Part shown: positions 22,813 to 35,600 of the stretch, piece by piece | Numbering within the stretch: position 1 is the first letter of the stretch | How the letters are laid out: every line of letters starts with the position of its first letter | Source of the DNA: Henckelia pumila | Taxonomy: Eukaryota; Streptophyta; Magnoliopsida; Lamiales; Gesneriaceae | Length of the DNA: 64,000 nucleotides | Assembly: GCF_033568475.1 (NCBI RefSeq) | Contig: NC_133123.1 | Coordinates: 133,706,930 to 133,770,929 of the forward strand | Direction: 5' to 3' | The notes under the pieces: generated by a model | Database searches by the model: none | Told to the model about the DNA's origin: nothing | The model's input: only the letters and a program-made list of their open reading frames with translations | Made by a program: the position numbers and the translations under genes

Positions 22813-25800
22813 CAAGTGACATATGAAATTGGATACCTCTGAGGAAATGGATGATATAGACTTTTGATCAGCATTCCTAACGATTGGAGTCATCAAGCCC
22901 TGGAATTCGTGAAAATATAATGAGACCAAGGTTTCCATAATAGAGAAAAAAAAGAGAATGATGTTGAACAGATTACCTTCTCTGTAGCTACTGCAATAGA
23001 AATATCAACTGAATCACGTAAAATTATTTCGCCTTTCCCAGCATCCCAGTAAGCTGCATGTTGAGCACATAATCTGAAGGTGAACTAAAAGTAGAACTAC
23101 AAAGAACATACTCAATTTTTAATGATAACTTTTATCCTTGCACACAAAGAAACAAAATAGGTAAAGTTTATTCACATCCATACCCTTACTCAATTACTCA
23201 AACTTGTATGGTTATGTCAATAGAATTATCCAAACAAATTGATTCATAATTGATATTTGATCCTAGTATAATATTATTACATCCAAACTAACTCAAATTA
23301 AGACTAAACTAGACCAGTTTTTTTAAAGATGACTATTAGAGGATTTGTGTCAGTAAATGACAACAATCGACAGAACAATTGAATGCATTGACCTATGATG
23401 AGAGAGGCAGCTGGCAGACATTAAAAAAGAGAGTGCAACATGTATTTTGTTTGTTCAATCATCAGTCATATGAGCTCACAATTTAAAATTATGTGACCAT
23501 CAGGTACTCTATTTTGTTGTGTATCTACTCTAATCCAATGAGGTAAGGGTATGAGAATGATGGGAGAAGTTTTATAGGTGAATGGGAGATGATTCGGATC
23601 TGAGCTCGTGAAAAAATTCTTGGTTTAATCTTTTTCAATCGATAAGTGAGCAATTTAAACTTAAGCAAATGAAAACTAACGTCAAATTTGAACCTGTAAT
23701 ATTCGCAGCTAGTATAACCGAATAGGTCAATGCAAATTCCAAGAAGGCCAGAAGGGGTTGCGCTACAGAGCTGGCATTGGCCAGCTAGCGACTGAACATA
23801 ATCACAATTTCATAACTCAGTTTGTTGCTTCCTTGACATCGGGTTTCATATCTATAGAACTGGTACTCACCCGTAATAGGATTTCAAAAGACAGTGTGCT
23901 CGGTATATTACTCAACCCCCCCCCCCCCCCCCCCCCCGGCTACTAGACAATTTGGGACATACAAATGAAATCAGAATTACCCCAATTGTGCACTGTTTTA
24001 ATAGATTTGAAATGGTAAAAGGTTTTGTAATCAAATTATTTTTAGCACAAGCCTAGAGAAAGTATTCATTTTTATTTTTAAATTGCTAAAGGCTAGTAGC
24101 AATGCTTCATTACGGCTATAGGTAGCCAAAGCTTGCTTCAGTTGACCAATTATCTTCGAGACAACAGATAAAACTTGAACCAGTTTATAAACATGAAAAA
24201 TCATACCATTTGCTTCCGGAACATTTTTCAATGCAACTGCAACCGCTTTGATCACAATATCGTTCACTGAAACTTTAACATCATATTTTGCTGCAGCACA
24301 TTGTAAATCAGATAACTCAAACTCCAATGGTGTCTTTCACGAGGTAGAGGACTAAAAGAGATAGAAGTATCTACCTTTAAGCTCCTTTCTGAAGGAGAGA
24401 AGAGGATCCAGAATAACATCTAAAGCAACAATCAAAGGTAAGCATCACAACTGTACTGTAATAAATAAAGATGAATGCACATATATCTTGGAAGTTCGAA
24501 ACCTGTTGATAAATATAAATGGGGCGTGGATTGTTTAGATTCCAATAAACGTGTTGCTATCACCTGCGTGACAGAAGAGAACATGTTTTTGTGATATCAG
24601 CAAAAGAATGTTACAAATAAAATTAGTAGTATTTATGTTTGCAATCTGAGAAAACGATGAGAATTAGAAGAAAAAAAATCCTGTAAAGAAAAGCTTTCAT
24701 ATTAAGTTATGAAGAGGTTATCACATAAATTCATTTATTTACAACATCAAAGTTTATGACATAATGTGCAACAAGAACTTGGATGTTTATCACATTTACT
24801 AGATCCTGCACAGAACCAAAAATCACCAACGTGAGACACATAATATCATAAGTACCTTGCGAATTTGACTATTTGGAAAATCTTCATAAGCATCTGCCTG
24901 CTGTCCGATGGATTTTGATCCAACTGACGAGGAGGAAGAAGTTTGAGGTTGAGTTGTAGGTGATGGAGAACTTTTCTGGGATTCAGAAATTTTGGTAGAT
25001 CCTTTGCCAGATTTCATTGCAGCCAAAACGTCACCCTTCAACAAAGTACCACGAGGACCAGATGCTGTTATTGATGATGTATCGAGCCCATGCTCTGCAA
25101 TTAGTATCTTTGCAGCAGGACTAATCCTTTTAAAACTTGTTTTCCTCGTTTTGACGTCCTTTGGAGTACTTTTTTGAACAGGTTTTTCATCTTTGCCACC
25201 AGAACCACTAGTAACAGATGTCTTTACAGCTTCAATATCATTTGGATCCTCAACCTACACAATTAAGCAATTCTTATGAGAACTAAAATAATTCGCTAAC
25301 GACACACTAAGAAACATATTACATGGCTTATGTTGAGGGAAAAAAGAGAGATTGGTCCGAGTTCATTAATATAGAACTTACAGTTACTGCAATAGGCTGG
25401 CCCACAGCAACATCTTTTGATCCTTCTGCAACCAATATTTTGGCCAGGAACCTGCATCCAACACAGTCAACTGAAAATGAAATCATTGATTAACTTGATT
25501 GTATTCAAGTCAACATTTTCATTACCCTTCTTCAAGACTTTCAAATTCGAGGGTTGCTTTGTCTGTTTCTATTTCACAAATAACATCACCAACCTCAATC
25601 TGCAATGAGCAAAAGTATAAAAGCAACCGAAAAACAGATGCATGTAAATATTATATATTGTAAAACGGTTTCCCAAAGAGAAATTAATACGTCGCCATAA
25701 AAATGCAACCTGACCTTATCACCTTCTTTTTTCCTCCATTTCGCAATATTGCCCTGGTTCTGTAAAGCAACCAAAAACTCTTCAGCAATGATGAAAAGAG

Positions 25801-28800
25801 CAAACCGATACAATATATAGACATTTGACTTCCTACCATGGTTGGTGACAATGCTGGCATTTCAAGCACAATGTGAGGAGGAAGTTCAGAAGGGTTGATG
25901 CTAACAGAGCTCGATTCCTGTGTGTTGTCTCCAGGCGTCAAATTTTGTTCACTAGATGTTTCATCTTGAATTTTTGACCCACCAACAGTTGCAGGAATAT
26001 TTGCTATAGCATCTGGAACCTCAACCTAGTCATCCAACTCAAATTCATCACACTAGATGATGCCGATGACATTGGTAAGAAATCAAAATGATCAAGGAAA
26101 GTAGGGAATATAAGTGTAGTTATATCTTAAGGAAATAGTCTAGGAAGACTATTTGACCACTAAGAATCTTCATCACCAGAAGATTGACAACAAAACTTCA
26201 AAAATGAACTTTTGCTGGCGTCAATTGGAGAGAAAGGATCCACACTGATAAACTTCTTAGACGAGGTAAGCTCAACAATAATATACTGTCTTTAACCTAT
26301 GTTGCATGGATACGAGTACGGGTATCGTATCGTATCGGATACGACACTGATACGGCGACACGGAAAATTTTTAAAATATAAAAAACGATACGGCTAGGAT
26401 ACGGTGATTATTAAAAACTATAAAAATGTTATATATATATATATATATTTATAAATTTAGTATTAAAATTTTAAATCCTAGAATAGAAAACCATATTTCA
26501 TCGATGATGAGAGAACGAGATCAGGAAAGAAACGGGAACGAGAAAGACTGAAGAAAGAATGACTGATGCAGGGCTTTTTTAGGCCCAATTCATTTAATTT
26601 GTTTATTAATTAGTTCTCAGAAATTTATTTTTTTTCAATTTAACCCTTGAAACTTTTAATTTTTTGCAATTCAGCCCAAACGTGTCCGAGTGTCCGACCG
26701 GTCAAACTTTTAAAAAATCAACGACACGGTTTTTGCGTGTCCGCATTTGCGTGCCGTGTCCGTGTCCGACACTTCCAAAAAAAAAAAAAATTTGCTGTGT
26801 CCATGCTACATAGTCTTTAACAGAAAATTACTATGAAAAATGACAGGAGAATGAAAATCTTCGATTCTATTCTGCACAGAATAGGTCAAAAACTTACCGT
26901 AATTGCTATAGGTTGTCCCACTGGAACATCTTTTGTGCCCTCAGGAACCAGTATCTTAGCTAGAAACCTGTAAGTCATTTTCCAACATGGCACCGCATGA
27001 GAACCATGATATCCACAAAGCAGCTAAATGTTCTATCATACATGACTTCCATAATAAGAATACTTGCAAACAGCAAAATAGAATCAACAGCTTAGTTTGC
27101 ATGAGAAAGGTATCACAGTGTACGCATATAACAGCAAAATATAAATAAATCATGCTTAGTCATCCATAAAATCCTGATACGTGTTGCTAGAACAAGAGAA
27201 TTTTCAAGAGAACATACTTGAGATCAATTAATCTAATATCAAAAGCATGTCGTCAATTGAACTAACATCCTATCATAAGGGGAAAATAAAGTAAATTATT
27301 TAATTTACCCTTCTTCAAGACTTTCAAACTCCACGGTAGCTTTGTCTGTTTCTATTTCACAAATCACATCACCCACTTCTACCTGTAGGATCACATAACA
27401 AAGTTATTGACATTTATATTTACTTGAATGTCATCCACAGAAAAGCCTTCATTCCATCAAAGCATTCTTATTATATATGTGCGACATTATAAGTTCAGAT
27501 AAACAAACCGTCCCTCCTAATAGAGTTTCTTAATAAAACTGACCTTATCTCCCTCTTTCTTCCTCCACTTTGCGATGTTACCTTGGCTCTGAAATAACAT
27601 GGATATGCATGTGAGATCTAAAAATACCAAATATTTTTATGTGAAAAGTCAGAAATTAAATTTTAGCTGCCTCGGCGTTAATTCACCATTGTAGGCGACA
27701 AAGCTGGCATCTGAAGCACAATATGATCAGGAACCTCTGCAATAATAACAAAACTTCTTACCAAACTGCTCGCAAAAAAAATTTCATATCAAGTAGTAAC
27801 AAAACTCAAGCAAGTCCAACATTTTTCCTCTACGTGCTTTACAGGTTGATGGCTCCCAAGTCCCAAAGTACTGTACAACTAACTAAATGTAGAAATACGC
27901 CCTGAAATGACTTTGATGAGCTTCAAATAAATTTTCTGCTACTTCATCTCCATGATGCTACCTAATCTCCTTTTTTTTCCAGTTTCACGTCACAAGGGAG
28001 CAGCTATAAGAGAAAGTCCAACCACTCCTCAGTTGACCATCTCAAACACGTGATGAAATGCCAAGATTCATAAGGCGTAATATTATATGTGCCTTTCAAC
28101 ACACAGTTGAAACTCTGGTCAACAATCAAAGGACAAGACGTACCAAATGTATTTGCACCACAAAAATACCATTTAAAAGGATATTTTTAATATAAAGCAA
28201 GTCCGCATGCCCACAGCCAAGAAACTTTAAACGAGACACTTGGACCGTCAAAAAAAAAAAACGAGACACTTGGCATGCACAAAGAAGCATGAGAAGAAAA
28301 GGAAGTACGGACATCTTTCCCCTTTCAAGTTCAAATATCAATTTTTGCGCCAATCCCAAGTGTTCCAGTTGTTGAAAAACTATAAGTAATAAGTTAAAAA
28401 AGTTCAAGAACATAAATATACAAAGAACATGTACAAAATATGGACAGTATATTTTTGACATGAAATTATGATGTAATAGAAAACGATAAGTAGAACACAC
28501 AGTCTATCACAAAAATGAGCAAATCAAAATGCAAACAAGCCATTTCTCACTTAAAAAATTTCAAAAAGAAAAAGATATGGCGAGGTTTGATGCTGGATAG
28601 AAAAGTACCTGACGATGAATAATATCTGACACCAACTTGTAGCTGTAAAATCCCCATATTATAAGAAAAGAACATGCAGGTGCAACATGTATGTAAGTAC
28701 TAGTTTTAGAACGAACCTTAAGGTCAGAAGACATATCATGAACCCCGTTGCCCAGTGAAAAAGGTGGCCTGTTGAGTTTCATCATGAGTGAATAGAAGCA

Positions 28801-31026
28801 ACATGTATGCAACAGATATATATGCCATTGTTCAATTATTGATCAATACTACCCAAGAAAACTGTTCGATCACAGTGTATTCCCCAATCGATTTTACTAT
28901 TTAAGGTAGATGGGGTAATGGATGGAAGTTAGGGGCAAAATGGAGGTGTTAGTAACCCAACTGTTTTGATACAGAACTTTTCATTATTGTAGCTTATGGT
29001 GCTAGTAAGCCTCTCTGAGATAGACCTCAAACGTCCATTTGGATTAAGTCGAAAACAAAGTGCTGATTGGCTGAAGATGTGCCATGATAGGCATACAAAA
29101 AGAGTGAACTAACCATGGGATAACCATTTAGATGTCATAGATTATCACACCAGATAATCAATTTATCACATTTTGTTATATGGTTAATATGCCAATGGAA
29201 CATAAGAATCAAGTTGCAAAATCTTAACAACTCAGCTGTTTTTTCAAAAATTAAACTCCAGGTATCAGATTACCCATTTAACAAAGGGGAAAATACTAAT
29301 AAATAAAATTTACAGGTCATAGATTGGGTTATAGCATTGATAACAACTGAAACCAAAATAAATAAATATGAGAGGTATGTAGATGCAAACCTCGAGTAAG
29401 TGGTCTCGGCATCAATACGTTGATTTAACCCCCTACAACTGCATCATAAGTAGTTTCAAATGAGATAAGATTTAAAAAGATCAAATTGATCGATCCATGA
29501 AAAATAAAATCACGAAATAACTAGAACATAGACATTGGAAATTACATCACACGACTTTAAGTGAGAAGAGAAATCGCATATCGAAGGACCCTTGCAAAGT
29601 AATCTAGTCGTTCACCAGGTTTCACAAATAGGCAAATACTAAAAATGGATTTTCCTTTTACATCTCATAAATTATTAATCTACAAAGAATGGACATAGAA
29701 TTAGATGGTCCAAATAGTGTAACTAACCATGTATGACAAACCATAGTCATGGAAGCGGGAACTCCTGGTAAGTGTTGAGAGTTCGTGAAATGCCCAGTCT
29801 CTGTGAGTATACTACTTGTAATCCAAAATAATTTCTAATATGTAATACCCTTAATCATCGATTAATTTTTCAGTTCATTAATTAGCTTTTATCAAACAAC
29901 ACAAGATGAAATGAAATCAGGCCCAAGCAAAAGAATAAAAGAGAGAAGCAATAGAAATTTTTCAAACATAGTGAGATTCAGGTCTGTGTCATTACAACAG
30001 CAACCACACGAAATCACAAGCATTTTAGTGTTTGCGAGTAATTACATAAGAGTGAATTTATATCGCAAAGTCCAAAGATTTAATGCAATGGGATAGCTCA
30101 CAGTAGCATTTTCTCATAAACAAGGAACTGTAAAAAGGAGTGAAACTTGCGGGATGAACTTGATGTTTGGCGATTCCATTTTCGTAGAGTAACTTGTCAG
30201 AATGGAGGACAAAGACAGCCTGAGGCCCCATGACCCACAAAGGATTTGTGAACAGGAACAAGACCCCTTGTCCTGGACGCATCAAAATTTTCTGAGCTTG
30301 CTGGGAGTTTAGTAGAATAAAAGACACCAACTAATTTCTCCTTCGACTTCGAGAGATCCAATTTCTCAATGAAAGGAAGCACAACTTAAGATTCAGATTA
30401 ATATTTCTCCAATATCCACAAATATTGTGGTATTTTAGTACAAAACCGAAAAAACAAGAGTTTCTTCACGTTGTTGGTTCCACAAAAAACAGATCTCTAG
30501 TGTTCGCCATCATAGAAAATGTCTGTTTAAAAAGTAGATAATATCAATACCAAGACCAAGCTAGGTGGCCAGTGGTGTCTTCGAAAAGAGGTACCGGACC
30601 ATGAATGTGATCGGTGGGCAATTTAATGCGTACTAGGTTCGAAACTTGCATTCCTGGCAATACTACACAAAATTTAATCGTTTTTTCTTTAGATAGAGAC
30701 TGACATAGCCCACCACAAGGTCACCCTGTTTCATACATACTTCTCTAAGTACACCAGCATCTCGTTGATTTTTTTTTTTTTTTTTTTTTACCATTCATCC
30801 GGCCACCAGGACTTGAACATTCAATATATAAACAAGTAGTTCAATTCTGAATCAGATCAAACTTCACAAGACCGTCGAAACAAGTGCACTAAATTGATCC
30901 AAATATACATAGACGGAGAAGTTACCGATTGAGCGATGGATGGGTGGAGGAAACGGAGATAAAACGAGCCCTGAAGATAGAAGGAGCTCGGCAGATCGCC
31001 GGATTTCTAAGCCTGGATAATGCCAT
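20919..31026 (-). CDS. LTA3: Mitochondrial pyruvate dehydrogenase E2, dihydrolipoyl acetyltransferase
   Basis: Twenty-three exons join in frame to 637 residues, running from 31026-30926, 29438-29391, 28768-28717, 28642-28609 and 27736-27687 down to 21602-21522 and 20977-20919. E2 moves the acetyl group from its lipoyl arm to CoA. The N-terminus [20 protein letters not shown] is Arg-rich without acids, as in a mitochondrial presequence. Two lipoyl domains follow (about 79-158 and 203-284), each with MPALSPTM and the lipoylated Lys in EIETDKAT. The subunit-binding domain is at about 328-362 ([16 protein letters not shown], then GPRG), and the catalytic domain at about 405-637, with [16 protein letters not shown] and the active-site motif DHRVFDG (His near 610, Asp near 614). 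The tail [10 protein letters not shown] is typical of this family. Pro/Ser-rich linkers separate the domains. No lesion is seen. Confidence 0.95.
22771..22808. repeat. (TA)n microsatellite in an E2 intron
   Basis: About 19 TA units, 29 bp downstream (in gene direction) of an exon of the catalytic domain ending at 22837. Confidence 0.8.
23916..23937. repeat. C22 homopolymer in an E2 intron
   Basis: Twenty-two C on the + strand, so the pre-mRNA carries G22 in the intron between exons ending at 24207 and starting at 23053. It may form a quadruplex, and its length is prone to sequencing error. Confidence 0.75.
26297..26813. mobile_element. 517-bp non-autonomous DNA transposon in an E2 intron, hAT-like
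   Basis: The ends are CTATGTTGCATGGATAC and the inverted CTATGTAGCATGGACAC. The perfect 8-bp direct repeat tctttaac flanks both sides (26289-26296 and 26814-26821), which fits hAT target duplications. The interior has many GATACGG and GTGTCCG words and no coding frame. Confidence 0.8.
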
Positions 31027-31471
31027 ATATCATCTAATGCGCTTCGCCCTTCTTCAATTCCTTGTTATTTCTTCTGCTCGCAGTTGGAAATGCTAATTTC
31101 ACGTACAGAACAACGACGAGAGCAATACGAGGAATTTTGCATCTCTTTTTCCTATACCTTTTTTCCTTTTTATTTATTTATTAAAACGTAATAGATACAA
31201 TATTTATATTCAATTAAAACATTATTATATTGAATAGGTTTATGAGATTGGTCAACTCGATGGCTTTTGTGTATTACTGTTTATTGCGGTTAATTTTCTT
31301 AATTTATTTAGATAAATTTAAGTAATTTTTTTATCCAAAATAAGTAAGTCAAAAAAAAAAGATAAACATATACATTATATAATAATCAATCATTCGAGTT
31401 TGATATTGCTTTCAATAAAGAAATCAAATAAATTACTTATATTGTGATATAGATATAAGTAAATATATATA
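31027..31471. promoter_or_regulatory. Leader and upstream region of the E2 gene
   Basis: The leader is just right of 31026; further right it is AT-rich. No distinct TATA box could be assigned with confidence. Confidence 0.4.
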
Positions 31472-31643
31472 TAGTAAATCTCAGCTGCTCAACCATTCCT
31501 GCCCACTTCGTCCTCGATCACTAAAATCCGGTATCGAGTTTTAGTTGTTTTTTTTAATTTTTTGTATCACTAAAACACGATATCTGGTTTTAGTTGTCGG
31601 GACGAGTTGAGCAGCATTGGTTAAACAGTTGAAAATTTCTCTC
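31472..31643. mobile_element. Foldback MITE flanked by TA runs
   Basis: Two arms of about 70 bp pair at roughly 70 percent by eye. Left words ctgctcaacca, gtatcgagttttagt meet the inverted right words ctgctcaactcg, atatcgtgttttagt. It is flanked on both sides by TATATATA, as in the 9.3-10.1 kb cluster. Confidence 0.55.
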
Positions 31644-31790
31644 TATATATATATGGCTTTTAAAAAATATAACATGAAAGTTTTGAAAAATTAGAATCAA
31701 AACAAAAGTTCTATGAAGAAAGATTGTTTCTCATAACTTCTAATCTAAATAATATTATATTCTGTATTGAAATTAGATAATTGAATTATA

Positions 31791-32051
31791 CTCCATCCGT
31801 CACATATATATTGTTCTCTTTGGATTTTCACACATATTAAAAAAAATGTGTTGGAAAAGCAAATTTTATATAAAATTCCTATTTTATCTCTATTCAATGT
31901 ATTAAAAAATGATTGCACAATTTTCAATGTGTAGTTAATAGGGGTATATTAGTAAAGAAGTGTAAAAAAATATTACTAAATATGGTATATGACTATATAT
32001 TTGGGATAAACAAAAAAGAAAACGTGGACAATATAATTGGGACGGAGGAAG
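31791..32051. mobile_element. Stowaway MITE
   Basis: 261 bp with ends CTCCATCCGTCAC and the inverted CTTCCTCCGTCCC, and a TA duplication on both sides (31789-31790, 32052-32053). This is the classic Stowaway signature of Tc1/mariner-type MITEs. Confidence 0.9.
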
Positions 32052-32611
32052 TACATAGGAGATATAAATGAAAAAAAATAAAAAGAAATTTTAACGACTA
32101 CATCTTCTATTCAATAATATAATAAATAAAACTACCAAATTGAAAAAAGAAAAAAAAAAATCGAATCAAAGCATCAGATGTGTTCAGTACGTGGCTGGCT
32201 GTGTTGACCTTGGCCCTTGGGTTGTTCTAGGTATTCGTAGGCAAATTATCTTTGTCACACCTAATATATTTAATAATGACCATAGTATTTCCAATTTTAA
32301 ACATTATTTGGATCTATTACTTCAATTCATGATGAGATGTTAGCATAAAGTAATATCTTACGCTATATCCAATTTTAATTTCAATATGTGGGTCCACAAA
32401 ATTTTGAGGGACTTCAGTCACCAAATTATTTTTAGAAATTGGAATTTAGATGATTTCAAATATGATATATACATAAAGTCGATTCCAGTTCAAGAATTTC
32501 TAACGCTTCTCAAATTGTTTTCATTAGATAACAAACTTGATGCATAAATAATCAGTAAAGAATCGGGGATCGATGATTGCGTATAAAAATAATTATAATG
32601 TACAGCCAATT
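32052..32611. other. Intergenic, 3' side of the Rab3GAP gene
   Basis: AT-rich, no gene seen. It likely contains the 3' UTR and polyadenylation region of the gene on the - strand. Confidence 0.5.
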
Positions 32612-35600
32612 TTAGTCACAAGAGGCAACAGCAAGAGCTACCCCAAGATCATTTGAGGTTGCACATACGTACATTCTGTATGTCTCAACTTCTTGTTGAT
32701 AAACCTTGGGTGTACCTGCGGCATAGTAGCTTCCCTCTACGCGATCGCGTTTCGAAAAGATTATCTCCCTCAAGATCGGTTCGTGGCCATTGAGGAGATT
32801 TCCCAAGCTCAAAACTTTCCTCCACGACTGGTTTGCAGTTGGTGGAGGGAACATGTTGACGACCACATTTCTATCGGGTGATCTTATTTGTTGCTTCTTG
32901 TCAAAATCCTAACATGGGGAGAACAATCCAGATAATAGCATGAAGAAAGATGTGTTATACGAGGAGGTATAATTTTAGATCAAATGGGGTTCGACAGATA
33001 TATCTGGAAAACATATTCGAATAAGGTGCACCCATCACCCATGTACTCTTCCGAGTTCCGAGTAAAAAAAGAAAAAAGATAAATTTCCCATCAGGTTAGG
33101 CCTAAATACAAAATAACTCCACAGAGATTTGATTAAAATTATGACATTCCCGAGAATGAGTTTAACCAAAAATTGTTTGAGACATTCGAGCAAGGCATTA
33201 TCCCATCGATTGGCGAACAGTTGCAAGAAGTAGCACAGTAAGAGTTTAGTACCTTCTTGGAACCATCTTGTGCAGAGCCAGTTCCCATTTTAGGGAGGTA
33301 GTAATTGTAGTAATCATCGAAAATTGCTTGTGCAAGGTGTGGGGATTGCAGGAATTTTTGGTGAAGAGATGCTGCTAGTAAAATTAACTTCTCAATGTGT
33401 TCAAAGGTCGTACACAATCGTGTGAGGTCTTCTATGACATCATCACCAATTATATCATGCGCTGTTTTAGAAACAGAGTATTAGTAAAATCTGGAAAGCA
33501 CTTTCTCAGTAAAATAATTTTCAAGATATTGACAACATTACTTTGTAAATATTTTAGCATTGATCCCATGGTAATGTACAACTGTCCAATTTTTGTGGTC
33601 ATGTGCTTCAAGTCACCAAATGAAGTCTGATTAAGAGTGTCAGCTGCTGCTCTGAAGGCAGTACAGATTATTTGTTGCAGCAGTTGGTGCGGTTTCAGCG
33701 TCTCCAAATAATGAAGAACCTAGCATGAGATGACTGTTAAAAAATTAAAAATAAATAACTAAAAACCAATGACTGTGAAATAATGGAGCAAATCTATGAG
33801 AAAAGAAGAACCAAACTTTAACCTGAAAATCAGGAATACCTTTTCTCCTTCTCTATTTGGATCTAGAAGAGGCTTTTGTTCGGAAGCATTTAAAGGCAGA
33901 GCTTCATTCCAGATCTTTCTCCACAAGTTTCCATGATCTGACATTCGCTCTGATAGTCTTCCACGAGGAGGCCACTCGCCTGCTGACCCTTGATTCGCAT
34001 TACTTTGAGACACTTGATTATGTTCAATACTACCATCATTTTCCCAATCTTTAGGTGAATGCCACCGAATGAAATCTTCAAAGACGGCATCTGGATTAGC
34101 AGCCTTGAATGCAGACATGTCTGCAGCCAAGAATTAAGTGATCCCCATGAAGATTGAGAAAAATATAACAGGTCAACATAAGCTTCTTATCAGAACCAAT
34201 CAGAATTATACATCATTCGCATAAAACTATCTATTTTGCATCCTGGGTCCCATCCATTGAAAGAGAGGAAGGAAAAAATTACTAACAAGCATCATATCAC
34301 AATATTTGAAAGAAGGCTATCCTGACGAAAGAAACAGCACATTGGCCGCGTGCTGGCCTACCACACTGTTGATTTCGTGTCAAGCATGCTATGTTCTTGG
34401 AAAGCATTAACATAGATGACTAGATGAGCTCAACTGTTGCAACAACACAATAATTTGAACAGTGAGATCTCCAAACAAATTCTCAAATTTCCATTCATCT
34501 GCTGAATGACACCCAAGTTCTTTAAGATATCGCAAAACTTAAAAAAAAAAAAAAAAGAAAACAAAAAAAAAAACAAACAAACAAACAAAATTCAGATGCT
34601 GATATCTAATTTCCACAGTTCTACAACAAAATACTAAATACTAGCTCTGCAGAAAGGACATTTTCTTCTACAATGGTAAAAAAAATTACGGAAAGCGATT
34701 AGCAAAAGTATAGGCGTGATGAAAGAAATTCCGTTACCCGATGCCAGGATATCTTTCTCAAGTTGAGCAGAGAAATTCTGAAAAAAAAATTAAGGCGGAA
34801 GATAATTGCCTGCTATATGTTAAATTTTGTACAAGAAGATAGTGTCATAATAAAATCAGATCCAATGTCTGTCATAATCTCGATAGCATACATATATTTA
34901 ACCCAACGAAAGAAATGGTCTTCAAAAGTTTTAGCCAATAATTATTGACACCAAATAATCAGTCACAAAAAAATGTCTCAGAAGGGGCTTCTCAAGCTAG
35001 ATCCAGTCAAATTTACCATTATTAAAAAAAATTTGGTCCATTAACTTGTCCATTTATTTGGTTTTGGTCCATTAACTTTTCAAAATTTACTACACTAACT
35101 TTTAATTTTCGATTATGTCGTCAGCATTTTCCGATATCACATCATCATTTTCCGGTCTCACATCAGCAATTTAACCAAAATAGCCGAAAACTAAAAGTTA
35201 GAGTACCAAATTCAATCCTTGAAAAGTTAATTGACCAAAACAAAAAATGGACAAGTTAATGGATCAAAAAAACTATTTTCCCTTATTAACATTGAAAACT
35301 TGCACATGCTATCATGTATCCTTGACTATATCATGTGAATGAAATGAAAAATACTAAATGAAAGAAGTTTGACAGCCCTTAATAACTGTGAATCAAGAGT
35401 GGAGTAAAAGTACAACATAGCATCAAAATCTGGTGGAAATTCAATTGGAAAAATCAATATTTTCCAACTAAAAAATGAGGCTCAAAATTCTAACTTGACA
35501 TGAAAAATTATAATTAGGAGGAAAATATTATATCCACTAATGGTTTAAACTTACAAATGAATTACCCAAGGCTTGAGCCGCCTGTAGTCGTTCTTCATGC

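Noticed and set aside
30058-30382. Open frames on the - strand in the first E2 introns as an extra exon
   Set aside because: Exon 1 (ending 30926) joins in frame to 29438-29391, giving the family length of 637. The frames here resemble no E2 sequence.
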